Assembly (NCBI GenBank): GCA_008973525.1
Contig: WACJ01000072.1
Coordinates: forward strand, 930,001 to 994,000
Reading direction: 5' to 3'
Origin: Stenopsyche tienmushanensis
Taxonomy: Eukaryota; Arthropoda; Insecta; Trichoptera; Stenopsychidae
DNA: 64,000 nucleotides
The notes beneath the pieces were generated by a model. The model was given only the letters and a program-made list of their open reading frames with translations. It was not told the DNA's origin and made no database searches. Positions 23,161-35,782 of this stretch are shown here, in pieces (the first letter of the stretch is position 1; each line of letters opens with the position of its first letter). The position numbers and the translations under genes were made by a program.

Positions 23161-23169
23161 CACGTCAAT

Positions 23170-23266
23170 TATAAATACGACTTTGCACCGACTGCCCTTA
23201 ATAATAGCCAACTGAAGTTCATTTCGATTTTAATTGATGGATGGCTCCATAAAAATATACATACAA
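23170..23266 (+). promoter_or_regulatory. TATA box and short first coding exon candidate
   Basis: TATAAATA at 23,170-23,177 is followed about 60 bases later by an ATG (23,237), ten open codons (MDGSIKIYIQ) and a consensus donor, GTGAGTTG, at 23,267. A TATA box, short 5' UTR and very short first coding exon is common in insect genes. No second exon could be identified downstream, where repeat F lies at 23.4 kb. Such a combination can also occur by chance. Confidence 0.3.
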
Positions 23267-23406
23267 GTGAGTTGCTTAATTTTTGGGATATCAAAATTTG
23301 ATGTTGACCGGTCAAATATCCGAAAAATAAATCGCTTCATTAGATATTCTTTGCACTTTCATATTTTTCTTGCTTGGTTATTGGTGCTGAAAGTTTTAAA
23401 TAAAAT

Positions 23407-23495
23407 TGTGAGCGGCCCATATACAGCTATCCATGTGAGAAGCATGCACGCATACCCTGTGTGTCATTGTGCTTTGTTGGTGCTCGCACTGATGA
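23407..23495 (+). repeat. family F repeat copy 1
   Basis: About 85 bp, roughly 90% identical to the inverted copy at 57,858-57,952, with ATATACAGCTATCCA and AAGCATGCACGCATACCCTG cores. It stands out by being GC-richer and much better conserved than the other dispersed repeats here. Confidence 0.6.
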
Positions 23496-23779
23496 TATTA
23501 TTCATATTTTTCACTAAAAGCATGGTACAATTGCTACATGTCGTGGTGGATTTATATTTCGAAAAAGAATTATAAGCACGACAATTTTCAGTATTAAAAT
23601 AAACAATTCAAATATAATTTAATATAGATCGATGAACAAACTGAATAAATAACTGAACCTTATATTTTGTATAGTGTGTTTACGTATCATTTAATCAATG
23701 CCTGTTAAAATAATTCAAATCATATAGTTACTTTTTTTCATTTTATCACGCTGATGTACGCACTGTATGTTATACAGAC

Positions 23780-23938
23780 AGTACAGATCATAGAAAGCCT
23801 CGGGATTTATCCCCGAAAATGCCGCAAAAAGCTCTAAAAGCGAATGAAGTTCAATCGGTCCGCTTTTCGGACAGCTGACATGACGAATAGACGCTTTGCG
23901 ATCGGATGCCATACCTAAACATGTCTACAGAACGATTA
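23780..23938 (-). repeat. family C repeat copy 1
   Basis: About 160 bp with the palindromic core GGTCCGCTTTTCGGAC (23,857-23,872), preceded by CCCGAAAATGCCGCAAAAAG and followed by ATGTCTACAGAACGATTA. Other copies lie near 27.8, 28.2, 56.3, 56.7 and 60.0 kb. Confidence 0.6.
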
Positions 23939-24240
23939 AAACTCATATATATAAGCTTTTTTGTAGGCACCACTAAAATTTCGTTTCAATCCATTGCTGG
24001 TTTAAGAATCATATCAATATTATGATTTTTTTACAAAATCGCCCGGACTTTGGGAAAAGTTTGGTGTGGAATCCCCGGAATTTAGGCGAAGCTTAACGCG
24101 GAACACTCAGACTGCAAAGTGTTAATGTTTTGTAAATTTTCGCCGATAGTGATTTCTAGCTCTAAGGTATTTGAACTCATGCAATATTAGGCATTGCTTG
24201 CCGGGTACTCGTTTTATTTAAAAATACAATAGTTATTAAA

Positions 24241-24497
24241 CGTAGACCAAACACTTGGCTAATGCATAATAAATCGACGCTTGTAGTGCTTTATTTATCT
24301 TAACAACCACCAGAACAATATGCGCCAACATATTGCATACGCTAAACGTCTCGCATAATAAATTGCGTACACAAACAATATTTTTATTATGCCTATGTTT
24401 TTTATGCAAGTGTAATAAATAAGTTGACAGAGTTTTATTGCAATCGAATGAACGGTGTGGCAGCACATTAAATACGAACAAACAAAGATGATTTTTT
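24241..24497 (+). repeat. family K copy 2 plus a single family A unit
   Basis: Family K (24,241-24,335) is followed by CTCGCATAATAAATTGCGTA and one family A unit to 24,497. This is the same K-then-A order, in the same orientation, as at 10.7-11.0 kb but without the hAT fragment. One minus-strand ORF crosses the junction; it is not supported as a gene. Confidence 0.55.
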
Positions 24498-24499
24498 TG

Positions 24500-26046
24500 G
24501 CGTAAGCGTTTTAAGTCTTCCATTGAAATATGAAGTTTAATTTTATAAAAAGACAAGCCCAATGTAAATAATGTTCTTTCATTGTTGATTAGATCACATT
24601 TTGGTTCAAATTGAACATACATAAAGGTACAGTAAAATCTTAAGCATCCATTTGCTTCTTGAAGTCAATTGCGACATCCCATCTGCCCTATAAATAAACC
24701 GTATTTTACATAAACCCAAGTAATGCGAAATGTTGAATAATATAAAAGGCTCAGTGAGCAATAAAAATAAGATATATGATTGCCCTTATCAATTTAAGCC
24801 GTAAAACAAAAAGGTAAGCGACAAACATAAACAATATATAATACGCATATGGGGATGAATTTTGTAAATTTGGACTTCATACGACATTGTAAAAAAATGT
24901 AATATCGATTATAAGGGCGTATTGTAAAATAAATGTACAATGTTCTAAGCGGAATTAAAATTTTTGCTAGTGGAACATTTTAAAAGCGTTTTACTTGGGC
25001 CTGCATTTGACGTCTGATCTTTTTCAATTTTTGTTGGAGAGACGTGGCATCATTATAAGGTAAGCTTGGGACATTTTATTTAGAACTTGTTCTTAAATAA
25101 TAAAGAGCTGAAATATAGTCTAAAAATAGTATGCATAAAGATTTAAGCGCAAAATATCCTGCAAAGAATACATAAAATCGCCCTGTCCGTACTTTGACTC
25201 AGCATGTGGACATTTCGCTTATTTCTCTTTGTCTGCAGTCGACGTATAATCCTCGTATTTTCATACGTATGTTGAACATTTGTTTAAAGTGTATTCAAGT
25301 GTTCTTAATGGTAGAAGCATAATTCTGCATGAGAAAATTACACATTGAAGCTTCCAGAGAAAATGGAAATAACAAACAAAGGATCTCGGACGGAGTAAAT
25401 AAAATAGCGTTACGTTAAAGCGCTGAAAGCTTCCAATTCCAAGGAATTTCATATTTATCCCAACGACCGATTATTGTCCCAGGCATTCAAGTTATCCAGT
25501 AAGTATAGAAGATATTCAGACAAAGAAACACTATCTGGAACACTTCAAAGATATATATCGATAAATTTGCTCCAGAGATGTGCTCACGGATGATGTACGA
25601 TCGTGAGAGATAAAATTAAGAGAGTAATGGGGAAGAAAGCAGTTCAAGTCTGAAAAATTTCCTCCGAGCAATAAAAATAAATGGACCGAAGAAGAAAGTT
25701 ATTCGAGTTTTAATCCGGAGGGATTCGAAAAATAAGATTGAGTTTAGCAAATAAATTTTGTAGATTTTTTTAAGGAGATATAAAATGGCACCCCGGTGAA
25801 TCGTCATATTTTTTTATAATGTGCACTAAAACTTCAATTAATATTAAAATAGAAAGCTACTACCATATAAATGATTTATTTCTGATAAAAATGGAGTGTC
25901 TCATAATGAAATGCATATTTAATTGTATAAACAAAAATCCTACGAACTTATTGAGTGATGTGTTAAATGGAAGGCAGAAAAGTCTCCTATTGAGATCGTC
26001 AGCATCCATTGCATTTTTAATAGAAATAAATATTAACCTTTACCTT
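24500..26046. other. mostly featureless; MITE-end fragment
   Basis: At 25,938-25,957 the sequence TCCTACGAACTTATTGAGTG matches the right terminal repeat of the small element at 54,185-54,280. A strong acceptor-like TTATTTCTCTTTGTCTGCAG ends at 25,238 but has no supporting exon. Nothing else is recognised. Confidence 0.4.
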
Positions 26047-26117
26047 ACGGTGCTAAAAGCATCCGCGCGCTCCGATGATATGTATTTGGTACACCATATG
26101 AAAAAGTGATTTAAAAA
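26047..26117 (+). repeat. family G repeat copy 1
   Basis: About 70 bp shared with 36,317-36,390 (GCGCTCCGATGATATGTATT core). Both copies translate in one frame to LKxxARSDDMYL, but the ORFs around them are not otherwise related. Confidence 0.5.
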
Positions 26118-27243
26118 CATGAAAAAGTTAAATATTCATAAACGTTCCTTTTATTGATTATAGCTGAGGTTGCATTGTAGCAATTTCTGTAATGTTAGAT
26201 TATATTATTTTTATGTTTATTATATCAAATAATATGTATCTAAACAATAGAAATTCCCTTAGGAAATTACGTATAAGTGTAATCTTAGAATTAACTTATA
26301 TTGTAGAACATCCGGTTGTATTCAATTTTATGTTATCGTAAGTGACATATTCCCATAAGAATTGAGGATATCTGGGAAAACAAACGGGATCCTCAATAGC
26401 AATATTGAGATAACTGCTAGCAAAAATAATACATTTTAATCAACTCGTGGTAGTTATTAATTCCGCGGTATCTTCATTATGAATTTGCCTAATAAATGCC
26501 CAATATTTTTTGCGCAATAACGAGCCTCTCGGTTGGAACCTGCGTTTGAAACGCAAAAAGGCGAGGAAAGTTTCCTAATTTAATTTAAAGTCAATTTCAG
26601 AAATAAAAAGGTACATTTTTTTTCTGGAAATGCTTTTAAGCCCGAAAATATCGTATGGAATGAGAGTTTTTTGTTGTACATCTTAAGTACAAAATATCAC
26701 GTTCGGGCATTAAAATGTACAACTTTTTGCTTTCGAGCACAGATATAAGATGTCGACATTTTAAATCGACTCTCGTAGCAAAACAAATATTTTACTACAA
26801 CTTTATTATAAGACAAATTCATAAATCAGAAAATATAATACTTTTCAAAAGCCTCCCAAAGTAGAAATATAAACCCCATTCAAATTTGTTTTAACTTTAA
26901 GTTAAGATCTTTTATTATTTATCTTAGTACTAAAGCTGGTATCACCTGGAAGTTTTAAGCTCTTCGTGTTTATATGAATTCTCCACGAAAACTTCCTAGA
27001 AACAACATTAATTTCATATAAAAATTGGAGTGCTGATGTGCATGCATATTCTGCAATTGCTTACAAAATTTTTAATTTGTATAAATGTGCTAATTTATAC
27101 ACGAAGAAAACTATCTTTTTAAATAATTTAATGTTTAAATTCAACTTCCTGGTTTTTTTTTGTTTCTGTGAGATTTGTTTTTTGATATTTGACTTAATTA
27201 ATGATATACTTTGGACCACTAACATGATTTGTCATTAAGGTGA
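26118..27243. other. no recognisable feature
   Basis: AT-rich DNA without a repeat match or coding signal that I can support. Confidence 0.4.
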
Positions 27244-27560
27244 ATGGTGATACATTTAGTAGGTGGCAGAGTTTAACGAGGCCGTACGAGCTGTCAAGAC
27301 GAACAACGCAATGGTTGACCAAATGAGGCACCCCAGAAATGGTGAAGAAAATCCACAAAATGTTATTGGATGACCGTTGATTGTAAGTGCGTTTCAAAAA
27401 ATGCTATACATTGCATATCGACTGAAAATTTGGATATGAGAAAGCTGTGCGCAAGATGGGTGCCGCGTTTGCTCACAATGGAACCAAAGAAGCGCCGAGC
27501 GAAACGAGTGTTTGGTGATATTTCACAGCAATAAGACCGAGTTTTTGCATCAATTTAGGA
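27244..27560 (+). pseudogene. mariner transposase N-terminal relic
   Basis: Degraded coding sequence with MVKKIHKMLLDDR followed, after stops and frame changes, by ENLDM and RKLCARWVPRLLTMEPKKRR. This is the helix-turn-helix linker region of mariner transposases ('L.MRKLCARWVPRLLT.EQK'). The catalytic domain is not recognisable. The close relative at 60.1 kb shares the RKLCARWVPRLL block, so both derive from one mariner subfamily. Confidence 0.72.
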
Positions 27561-27699
27561 TGAATCATCACTTTATATCTGTGAAAAAAAAAAACATAAG
27601 TACCCTCGTCTGACCCGAGCTGTTTATTGGTCCCGCTATTCGGGATCATGCCAATCCGCTCAACAAAAGTGCACAGTAAGGTGCAAAATCTGAATTTAA

Positions 27700-28575
27700 T
27701 ATCCGTATTCGTAAGAACACGCTCATTCTCAAATTCAAGTGGTCACTTGCGCTCTGAGCGCGAAGTAGAAACTAACCAGATTTTGATCGTACAGATCATG
27801 AAAGACCCGGGTATGCATTTATGCCCGAAAAATGCCCTAAAAGAGTACGGAGTGGCTTCAAAGTGTGTGTATCCAACTGGTCCGCTTTTCGGACCGCTGA
27901 TGACGAATGGATGCCTCACAATTGGATGCCATACCTGAATATATCTACAGAATGATTATGATGGACATGATAAAAGCACATTAGAATTCAATACTCATGT
28001 CCGCGAGGATACGTTTATTCTCAACTTTGAGTGCGGGGAAGAAACTAACTAGATTTTGCAAATCAAAACTAAAAAAAACTAGCTAAGATAACAGTACAAA
28101 TTAGTAAGAGAGATAAATATAAAGTTTTTAGATGGGGAAAGTCTAGACATATTCGCGATCTCAGCGAGTGAGTCACCTATGTAGGTTAGCCTTTGAGGGT
28201 ATTTTTGTCTTCAAACAAATCATAGAAGGTCCCGGGTACGCATTTATCCCCGAAAACTTCGTAAAAAGCCCTAAAAGATGACCACAAGGTCTGCGTGCCC
28301 AACCGGTCCACTTTTCAGACTGCTGACATGATGAATGAGCGCTTCGTCCAATGAGGGTCGGTCCAATGTTTAAGCGATAAAGAAGAAAATAGGGATAGAC
28401 AATAAAATATATAATATAAAAACGGATAGAGTCAATCAGTATTGATTCATATAAAGTAGAACGGCCAAGTAAAATAAAAACCATGTGCAACTCTCGACTG
28501 GGTCGGTATTCTACGTTTTGCGCCCCAAGTGCAGTTGTGCCCGCCACGGGCGCATGCTTGCAACTTGGGGCCCTT
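27700..28575 (-). repeat. two tandem family C repeat copies
   Basis: 27,700-27,960 and 28,000-28,575 are direct repeats. Each carries an AGAAACTAACYAGATTTTG segment, a GACCCGGG/GTCCCGGG block, a GGTCC...GGACC-type core (degraded in the second) and an ATGAATG segment. The second copy has about 120 bp of extra sequence in its left part. It also continues into a TTTAAGCGATAAAGAAGA segment and then a CTCGACTGGGTCGGTATTCT segment, also seen in the 56.5 and 59.8 kb copies. Confidence 0.58.
28522..28571. repeat. strong GC-rich hairpin at the end of a family C copy
   Basis: Outer arms GCCCCAAGT and ACTTGGGGC enclose a second pair, TGCCCG and CGGGCGCA. It lies in otherwise AT-rich DNA, at the boundary of the family C copy. 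Confidence 0.6.
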
Positions 28576-29984
28576 TGTTACTTCCCTGATCGAAAATATT
28601 TAATACTTAGTCTAATATGTTATAAATATTTATGATATAAAATTTTCTTTACAAATGATCATAAATCGGGGATAAATTATTGTTTATAATAAAACCAATA
28701 TTTATCAATCCTTAGATCTTAGATGTGAATATTGAATAGATCTTAATTTGTCATGGATTAATAAAGTATTAATATTTCGAATATAATCGAATCATTAATC
28801 CATATAAATGACAAGTAATATTTGAATCAAATATCCCTAATTATTAATATAAATATATATTGTGATGTTTGAAGTTCAATCATGATTTAGATTAAAAATT
28901 TGATATCAAAAAAAGATTAGAAGTATAGGACTTCTCATATGAGGATTAATCATATATATTTTGCGCTGTCGGAACATTTTGAATATCTGGATGAAATTTT
29001 AACATATAAGTCAGAATTTATATTCTTAGGAAATAAATGCCCGTATGAAAGTATTTTGCTATTCGTTGAATGTTGCTTTTTAGCACGTTCGAGGCATTCA
29101 AACGCGTGAGCGAATACTAGGATTCATATTTATGAGCTCCAGAATCCTTTATTCATACACGGCGAGAGTCCTTCATTTGAGGACATCCGTTGATGATGGG
29201 GTTGAGATTTGACACCAGTCGGGAGCATTACATAATATTAATGCCGAAAATTCGTTTAAAGTTTTAGCTCTGTCTGTCTGAGCGCCGGGGGGTCCCTTTT
29301 AATGAAAACGTGTATTATTCGAAATTGCATTAGGGGTTGTCGACCTTTTTACCCCGGGGAAATTCGCTGCCGTCTTTTGACGTTGGAGTTCCCTCAAATT
29401 GAATATAAGAGACTTTTTTCAGATTCGCATCCTGTAAATATTAATATCGTACAGGACGTGAAAATGCGACGGAAAGTAATTCGGAGCGAAATCATCTAAT
29501 ATTCGGAAATAAACAAACCCTTTGCGCGGAAATGTTGTTCTTTCGTCGTCCAAGATAAGAAACAATCTCGGAGGTGCCAAATGAAGCAAAATTAGAAAGA
29601 GGTTTAATGCATAATTACTATGCATAAAATGAAATAAGTGAGAACGTTTGGGCGTTTTATACAAGATTGAAGGCGACTTTGGGGTGGATTTAATTATATT
29701 CTGTTATATTGTTACACTAATAAAAAAAATGTGAGTTGTTTAGGATGACGCTTTTATTTGGCTTCCATGTTACTATAACTTTGCGAAAGATCTTATAGAT
29801 TGGGCGAAAAATAGTGTAAAATGTAAATGTAAGGGGAAAGGCTTAAAAAAATTAGCACCACATCCTGTAAATTTATTTTTATTAGCGCTGCTATTTAATT
29901 TAACCTTAGGCAATAAACTTTATTTTGATTGACCTTGAAAAGAAGGTGAATCAAGCACCCTAAATGAATTATGGTTTTTATGAC
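28576..29984. other. no recognisable feature
   Basis: AT-rich DNA. A less AT-rich patch around 29,340-29,500 contains a 65-codon ORF without motif or splice context. Confidence 0.38.
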
Positions 29985-30450
29985 GAAGTGCGCGAGCGAT
30001 GACATTTTTCACTATGGAAGTCCTAAATCCTGAACAGATAATTTTTAGCAAAAAAATTAAATATATTTTTACTTTATATAATATTTTGTATAGCTTAGAC
30101 TACAATTATAAAGAAATATTGGAAAATAAAAAAACAGTGAGCAATCGAAAAAAAGTTTGTGTATTTATAAATATTTTTTGTAGTTTTTGGTCCATTAAAT
30201 AAACACTTTTAAATATTTTTGCATAATTGTAGTCCGTACGATGAACACGTTTATTATACATATGCTTACCAAATTTCATTAAAAATGCTCATCTAGGGCG
30301 TGTGGGAGCACTTCCGTGATCTTGGAAAAAGTAGTTTCGAGAAAAACGCGCTTAAAGTTTCTCCTCGTCGGCTTATAACTTTGCGAATTTAATTTGTATC
30401 GACTTGAAATTTACTAAACGTACTCTTAAGCGTTAAATAATGTTTAAACT
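29985..30450 (+). mobile_element. TTAA-type element, family E copy 1 (both ends lost)
   Basis: Homologous to the interior of 50,200-50,660, sharing GCGAGCGATGACATT, AAGTCCTAAATCCTGAACAG and TATAACTTTGCGAATTTAA. The inverted ends are missing. Confidence 0.62.
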
Positions 30451-32086
30451 CGGCTTAAAAGTCATATTTTTATTTGTATCAGTTAAAAACCGTAATTATT
30501 CTATTGAAAATATGTTTCATATTCATACAATTTGTAAGTAAATTTTTCAACTGTAATTTGCTTTTACACAAGTTCCAATCCAATTAAAATTAACCATGGA
30601 TTACAGAGCATCAATCAAACTTGGGTCAATTGTTTGGATGTGTTATTACATTAATTTAGTGGGTGAAAATTGAGGAGTAACCAAGTTTTCAATCGATACA
30701 TTATTAATATAATTTACATGACGAATTTGTACGTATATACGTACAGAATTTAGGCTAACATTACTATAATTTCATATTCATTCATCAACGAATTTATACA
30801 GTTTTCCATAGTCATCAATCATGTAGAAGAAAAATTTGTACGCTTTTCCAAGAGGGGTTAGCCGATGTTCGATTTTTCCGACATGGTTTTAAAATTAAAG
30901 GTCGAATAGCCTGCATTAAAATTGACCTTTATGTAGGTGAGATATAATGTTCCATGATCACGATCCCCGTAACGTATCATAGCCTTTAATGCGAAATAAA
31001 AATATATGAGTATCTATAAAAATACCCCATTAACGTTAAATAATAGCTCAGCATATGCTAATCAATATGCATACGAGTGTGCTGTTTGTCTAGGGGGTGC
31101 TTCTCTGGATATTTTCATTTTAAATACTTGTGTGAATATTTTAATTCTTACAGCGTTGTGGAACTGAATTAATTATTTAAGAAATTGAATAAATGAACTG
31201 CAAGCATAAGAGTTGAAAATTAATGCTAATTTCACGTACAATGTCATTGGCTTTAATAAAATTAACAGTGTTACAAAGATCGTGTAGAGTTTTTCAAGTA
31301 AGTTTCATGCAAAAGTTGCTCATAGAAGTTTTTTAGAACCATCAACAACTAATAAATATTTTATATTTATCAAATATAAATCTAAAATATTGTAAAAAAA
31401 AAACAATAATTTAAGGGATGCATTTTATCATTTAGTTAGACCGACGCTGCCCAAATGAGAACATATGAACCCCGCAGGGGTTCATAATTTTCCCTCAGAA
31501 GTCTACGCCCAAAATCCGACATGTTGAAAATATACAATCTTTTTACATCCTTACATCTCCCATATTGGGCCTGCAAAATAAAAATAGGGGAAAAAATCTA
31601 GCTTTAGATTGGATTTACACCTCCATTGAATTTTGCGCCATAAGCGCTTTTTGATTTAAATTCATCCCTCCATAGCAGCTATTCAAATGAGGTTGTCTTT
31701 CTAATTTTATCCTCATGGCGTGGATGTACAATTTGTTCATATTTAGTATTCTGAACCTCATTTGACACTTTATGGTAATCCAAATTATGTTGTGGATAAT
31801 CCATGTCGCTTTTCGCGATTTACATATCGCGTTGGCTATCAACGTGTACATAATTTATTTTGATACTATCTTGTATTTAAAGTTTCATGATGAAAAATGT
31901 GTTAAATATTAGTTTATCCTTGCGCGAAAATGTAGAGAAATATATTATTTTTAAAGGGGTATTTGGTAAAAACCGTCAAAATCGGATAGGAAGCTTCTTG
32001 ATCCCGTAATTGCAGAAAGAAGGCGAGTAGTAGCATCCTCTGTTGCGCAACGCGTTTTCATGCAAACAATGCCAAGATTTATACTT
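30451..32086. other. no recognisable feature
   Basis: AT-rich DNA without a supportable feature. Confidence 0.4.
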
Positions 32087-32430
32087 TTAACCTTTTGAGT
32101 AGTGAGTTAATTTTAAATTGACTTAAACTTATATGTACAAATCCAATTATCTGTCAGGACCGCGCAGCGTGAATGAAGCTTGTATATCAAATATAATAAA
32201 CACTGTTGATAGCATATTTCATGATTTCTTTGCGTAAACATAAAAAATTAACTTGAAATTGATTAATTTTGGTTATCATTATTAGTCGATAAATTTGGGT
32301 TATTGATTTATACAATCGTATAATTTACAAGAGACACTCTCTTCGTGTCTGTCTTCCATTCATAGTATCCGAACTCAAAGTACAATACACTATCTCCGTC
32401 TTTATCTCTCTCAATGTGCAAGAACGCTCT
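32087..32430 (+). repeat. composite repeat HIJ, copy 3 (internally deleted)
   Basis: Begins TTAACCTTTTGAGTAGTGAG, matching 21,197, and then jumps to the AGTCGATAAATTTGGGTTA block (matching 22,218) and a degraded CTCCGTCTTTATCTCTCTC block. The I and J blocks are absent. The TTAA at its left edge is consistent with a TTAA-inserting element. Confidence 0.48.
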
Positions 32431-32434
32431 TACT

Positions 32435-34220
32435 AAATCACTGGAATTCAATCGCAAATACGCGACTGTACTCGTGTAGAGGTTAAACTTTACTGTAATT
32501 TTGTTTTTATTGAGGCTGCTGTCGAAAAATTTGCATAATCGCAATTATATCAGCGATTATGTTGTTCAAACGTTTCGGTAATGTTACTGATTCTATTACT
32601 TCTATTTCTTTTTGTATAATCTGTATTTCTAAATCAGAATTGTTGAATGATTTATTGGTTTGTATCAAAAAGTTTGATCAACGTCTCGGATGTCAATGCA
32701 ACGGACTCCTTTTTTAATTAATATTTCATACATTCTTCTGTAAAGAGAGGTCCGTTTCTAAATATAATTTTAACGTGATTCGTGATTAAATCGGTATTGA
32801 CTGCAATTATCACATTGACGTACACAGCCGTCACATCCCGTCATGCGTCAGCAGATAATGCTTGCCTTTTGCATCAGATAAGTCTATGCATACCGTCTTC
32901 ATGGACACTTCAAATCTTATACGAATAAGTTCGAATTGGATGTTTGCAGTGTAAATTTCTGCAGTAAAATGTATATCGTTGTTATACGACACGAAAATTA
33001 ATTATTCTACAACTCCTTGCATTTGCAAAATATTCGATCGATGCTTTCATGCAGCGAAACTACATCGTTGTAAATTTAATGAAGCCAAATGCTTGAAATC
33101 GATTGACAGCCTTTGAAGCATGGCAAGTGACATGCTTGAAATTGCAACGCCAAAGACGTTTTCAATATACGAATATAAAGGGTTTTAGAATCCATACTTG
33201 GAAAATGAGATTGCAGAAAAGCTTTAAAGTTTGCTTTTATATTAAATATTATATATTTGTGATTGAATGTAAAATGATTTAAAAAATATTTATCAATCTA
33301 TTTACAGTGTGTGCTCACTAGAACTAAATTTTTATTTTATCTATTTTATCGCTTATATATTGCTATCATCAACTAGAACTATAGCAATTTCATTATTTCA
33401 AAACGGGATTTGGATTAATATGGTTCTTCTTATGGATTATGTTTTATGGCATAATGAAAACGTATTTCCCGTGGGACAAAAGTGAATCACAAGCATATGA
33501 ATGAATAGGTCTATTTTTGTCGACTGTGATTAATGATCACAGATGGAAGACCCGCGAGGGATAATTGAAGCTGTACAATAAGCAAACCATGATTTCATAA
33601 ATGCTACGTGATTGGCAAAAAGGTCAATCAAAAATAGAAGCTCCTCTCAATTCTAATTTGTGTTTGCCATCCGTTTTTTGTGACATTTTCAGTTTTCAAA
33701 TGAAAAAGTTTTTCATCAGTTTTCCGATACGTAATAAAAAAGAAAATTGGATTTGTTATGACGTGAAATTTTCAATGAAATTTGCTTCGGAAACGGGGAA
33801 TATAAAAATTTCTCCTGCGTACGTGAAAACCTCAGCTTTCAATTTCCATTATTTAGAATATCATAATGAATCTAAAAGGCTATGGAACTTTACATTGCTT
33901 TTAAGAAAATATATATTTATACATGTTGCATTACGCCCACATATTATTCCTTCGTGTAATATTACAAAATGGAATTTTAAGCTAAAGAACATTTTTGATA
34001 CCTTTGAGAATCATTAAAAATTTAAAATATTAAGATGAAGCTTTCAGAAAACATATTGATATATTTTTTAAATGCTAAAATGAATTATTAATTATTAAAA
34101 TGAGTTTTTACTCAGCAGCTATTAAATTTCAGAAGCGCTGAAGCTCTGTAACTGTTGAGCCATATTAAATTATGATTGAAATATTGCAACTTTCAAATCA
34201 TTGCATTTGCATTTATGCTT
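32435..34220. other. no recognised gene; one long unsupported ORF
   Basis: A 138-codon plus-strand ORF (33,601-34,017) is the longest on that strand, but it is AT-rich, has no motif, and is within the range expected by chance for a window this size. Nothing else is seen. Confidence 0.35.
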
Positions 34221-34224
34221 ATAA

Positions 34225-34480
34225 TCTTACATAAAAAATGTTTTTTTGTTTGTACGTATGTAATGCGCTGCCATACCGTTCATCAAATTGCAATAAAACT
34301 TCGTACACTTATTGCTAAGAATTGCGCAAGTAACATAGGCATAGTTTAATATACAAAAATAAAAATTTGTTTGTTCGTATTTTATGCGCTGCCATACCGT
34401 TTATTCGATTACAATAAAACTTTGTCAACTTATTGTTTGTACTTTTCTTAATAATATAAGCATAGTATAATTAACTTACA
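34225..34480 (-). repeat. Helitron-like dimer repeat, family A copy 9
   Basis: Opens ATCTTACATAAAAAATG with TTTGTTTGTACGTATGTAAT, then a second TTTGTTCGTATTTTATGCG unit, and ends ATAAGCATAGTATAATTAAC. Confidence 0.6.
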
Positions 34481-35546
34481 GTAGATATTATATATAAAAA
34501 TCATAAAATCAACGAATATTTGGGACTACTAATCATAATGTACGTGTCCATATAAAAATGTTTGCACAGTGGTAATTCATTATTTCAACTCTTGTACTGT
34601 GTTATTTATTAATGACAAATTGATAATTGAAACCTGCTTCCATGAAATTAAATATTCGTCGGCTCCAATGAACCAATTCGACAATACATGGTTGATTTAC
34701 CGTATTGATATTGTATGTCAAAATCAAATATAGACACGCCCCAGTCAATTTTGACTGTAATATACGTCCATAATTATCAATTAAACACTTATAATTTATA
34801 ACATGGCTGGACAAATTTGACATCAATTGGGTCTCGCATTTATGTACAATTGCTCTGTGTGCATATTTCATTGCTTTGATTGCTTCGAGCCGTAAAACTC
34901 CAATCGGTTTGATTGGAATATTGAACCATTATTGTGCAATGATATATTTTTGATTATGCAATATTCGTAAGGACGAATATCATGTGTCGCAAGTAGATAT
35001 GCATTTCTAATATCGCGTGCATGAAACTTAGATAGGAGTTCTGAAACGCTTCACGGCACATTTTGAAAGTTGTTCAGTTTTGATATTGAAAATTCATAAA
35101 AGCAAATGAAGTTCTTCGTGCTACTGACTCATGATGGAATTTAAATTCCACATTATAAAAGCGAGTCGTGGTTGAAGAAATATTACGTTCGGCTTTTCTC
35201 CCTTTATGACCTATAAAGGGCGAGCGCGTTAAATTAAAATATAGCCTGCGAAAGCCTCGTAATTTGTTCCACGCCAACAACAAGCTAACAGTTAATAAAA
35301 ATCTGGTTGAATGTATTTATTTTTGTACATTTTCTAATGGACTTGATATGATAATGCTGTTCTTGTTTTGATCCAAAATATTTCGAGAAGGTCACTGAGT
35401 TAATATATTTTTATTATAAATAGTTTTTATAAAATTTAACCCTGACAATTTAATAAGATGTGTTATTGGTTTAGTGATTAACTTCTATTAAATGGATTCT
35501 ATTTAAAAGTACCACAGATTCGCAGTAATACGGCCCCAGTCTAATC
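34481..35546. other. no gene recognised; short hairpin
   Basis: CCCTTTATGACCTATAAAGGG at about 35,201-35,221 is a small hairpin in a GC-richer patch. No coding support was found. Confidence 0.38.
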
Positions 35547-35782
35547 CAGCACCCCCTGTAGTCCGACATCTCAATACAAACATAGTGCATATGAACGGTA
35601 AAGCTTCGTCAATGTAAAAAATATAAGAGTATGACTTAAACCGACCATCCACAATTTATGATACAAAAGAGAAACGTATATCATTATTTACATAGTTTTT
35701 CGGACTAGAAGGGGTCAGGGGACAAATTGGATAATCCGTCAATGCCTTGCAAAATGTTTGTCGGATTACCGGGGGTCTGCTG
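35547..35782. mobile_element. short MITE with CAGC inverted ends
   Basis: Ends CAGCACCCCCTGTAGTCCGA and TCGGATTACCGGGGGTCTGC + TG are imperfect inverted repeats about 236 bp apart. The 'CAG..CCCCC..TAATCCGA' form is like Tigger/pogo ends. TA follows the right end; the left flank is only similar. The interior is non-coding. Confidence 0.55.

Noticed and set aside
24236..24622. 128-codon minus-strand ORF
   Set aside because: It runs through repeats K and A, and related copies of the repeats have stops in the frame, so it is a repeat shadow.
25214..25267. Strong acceptor followed by a 28-base segment and a GTATGT donor
   Set aside because: A micro-exon this short cannot be supported without a partner exon or transcript.
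28173..28547. 124-codon minus-strand ORF
   Set aside because: Lies wholly inside a family C repeat copy; other copies are not open in that frame.
33601..34017. 138-codon plus-strand ORF, the longest on that strand
   Set aside because: AT-rich composition like the flanks, no motif, no splice or promoter context; about this length is expected once by chance in a window of this size and composition.
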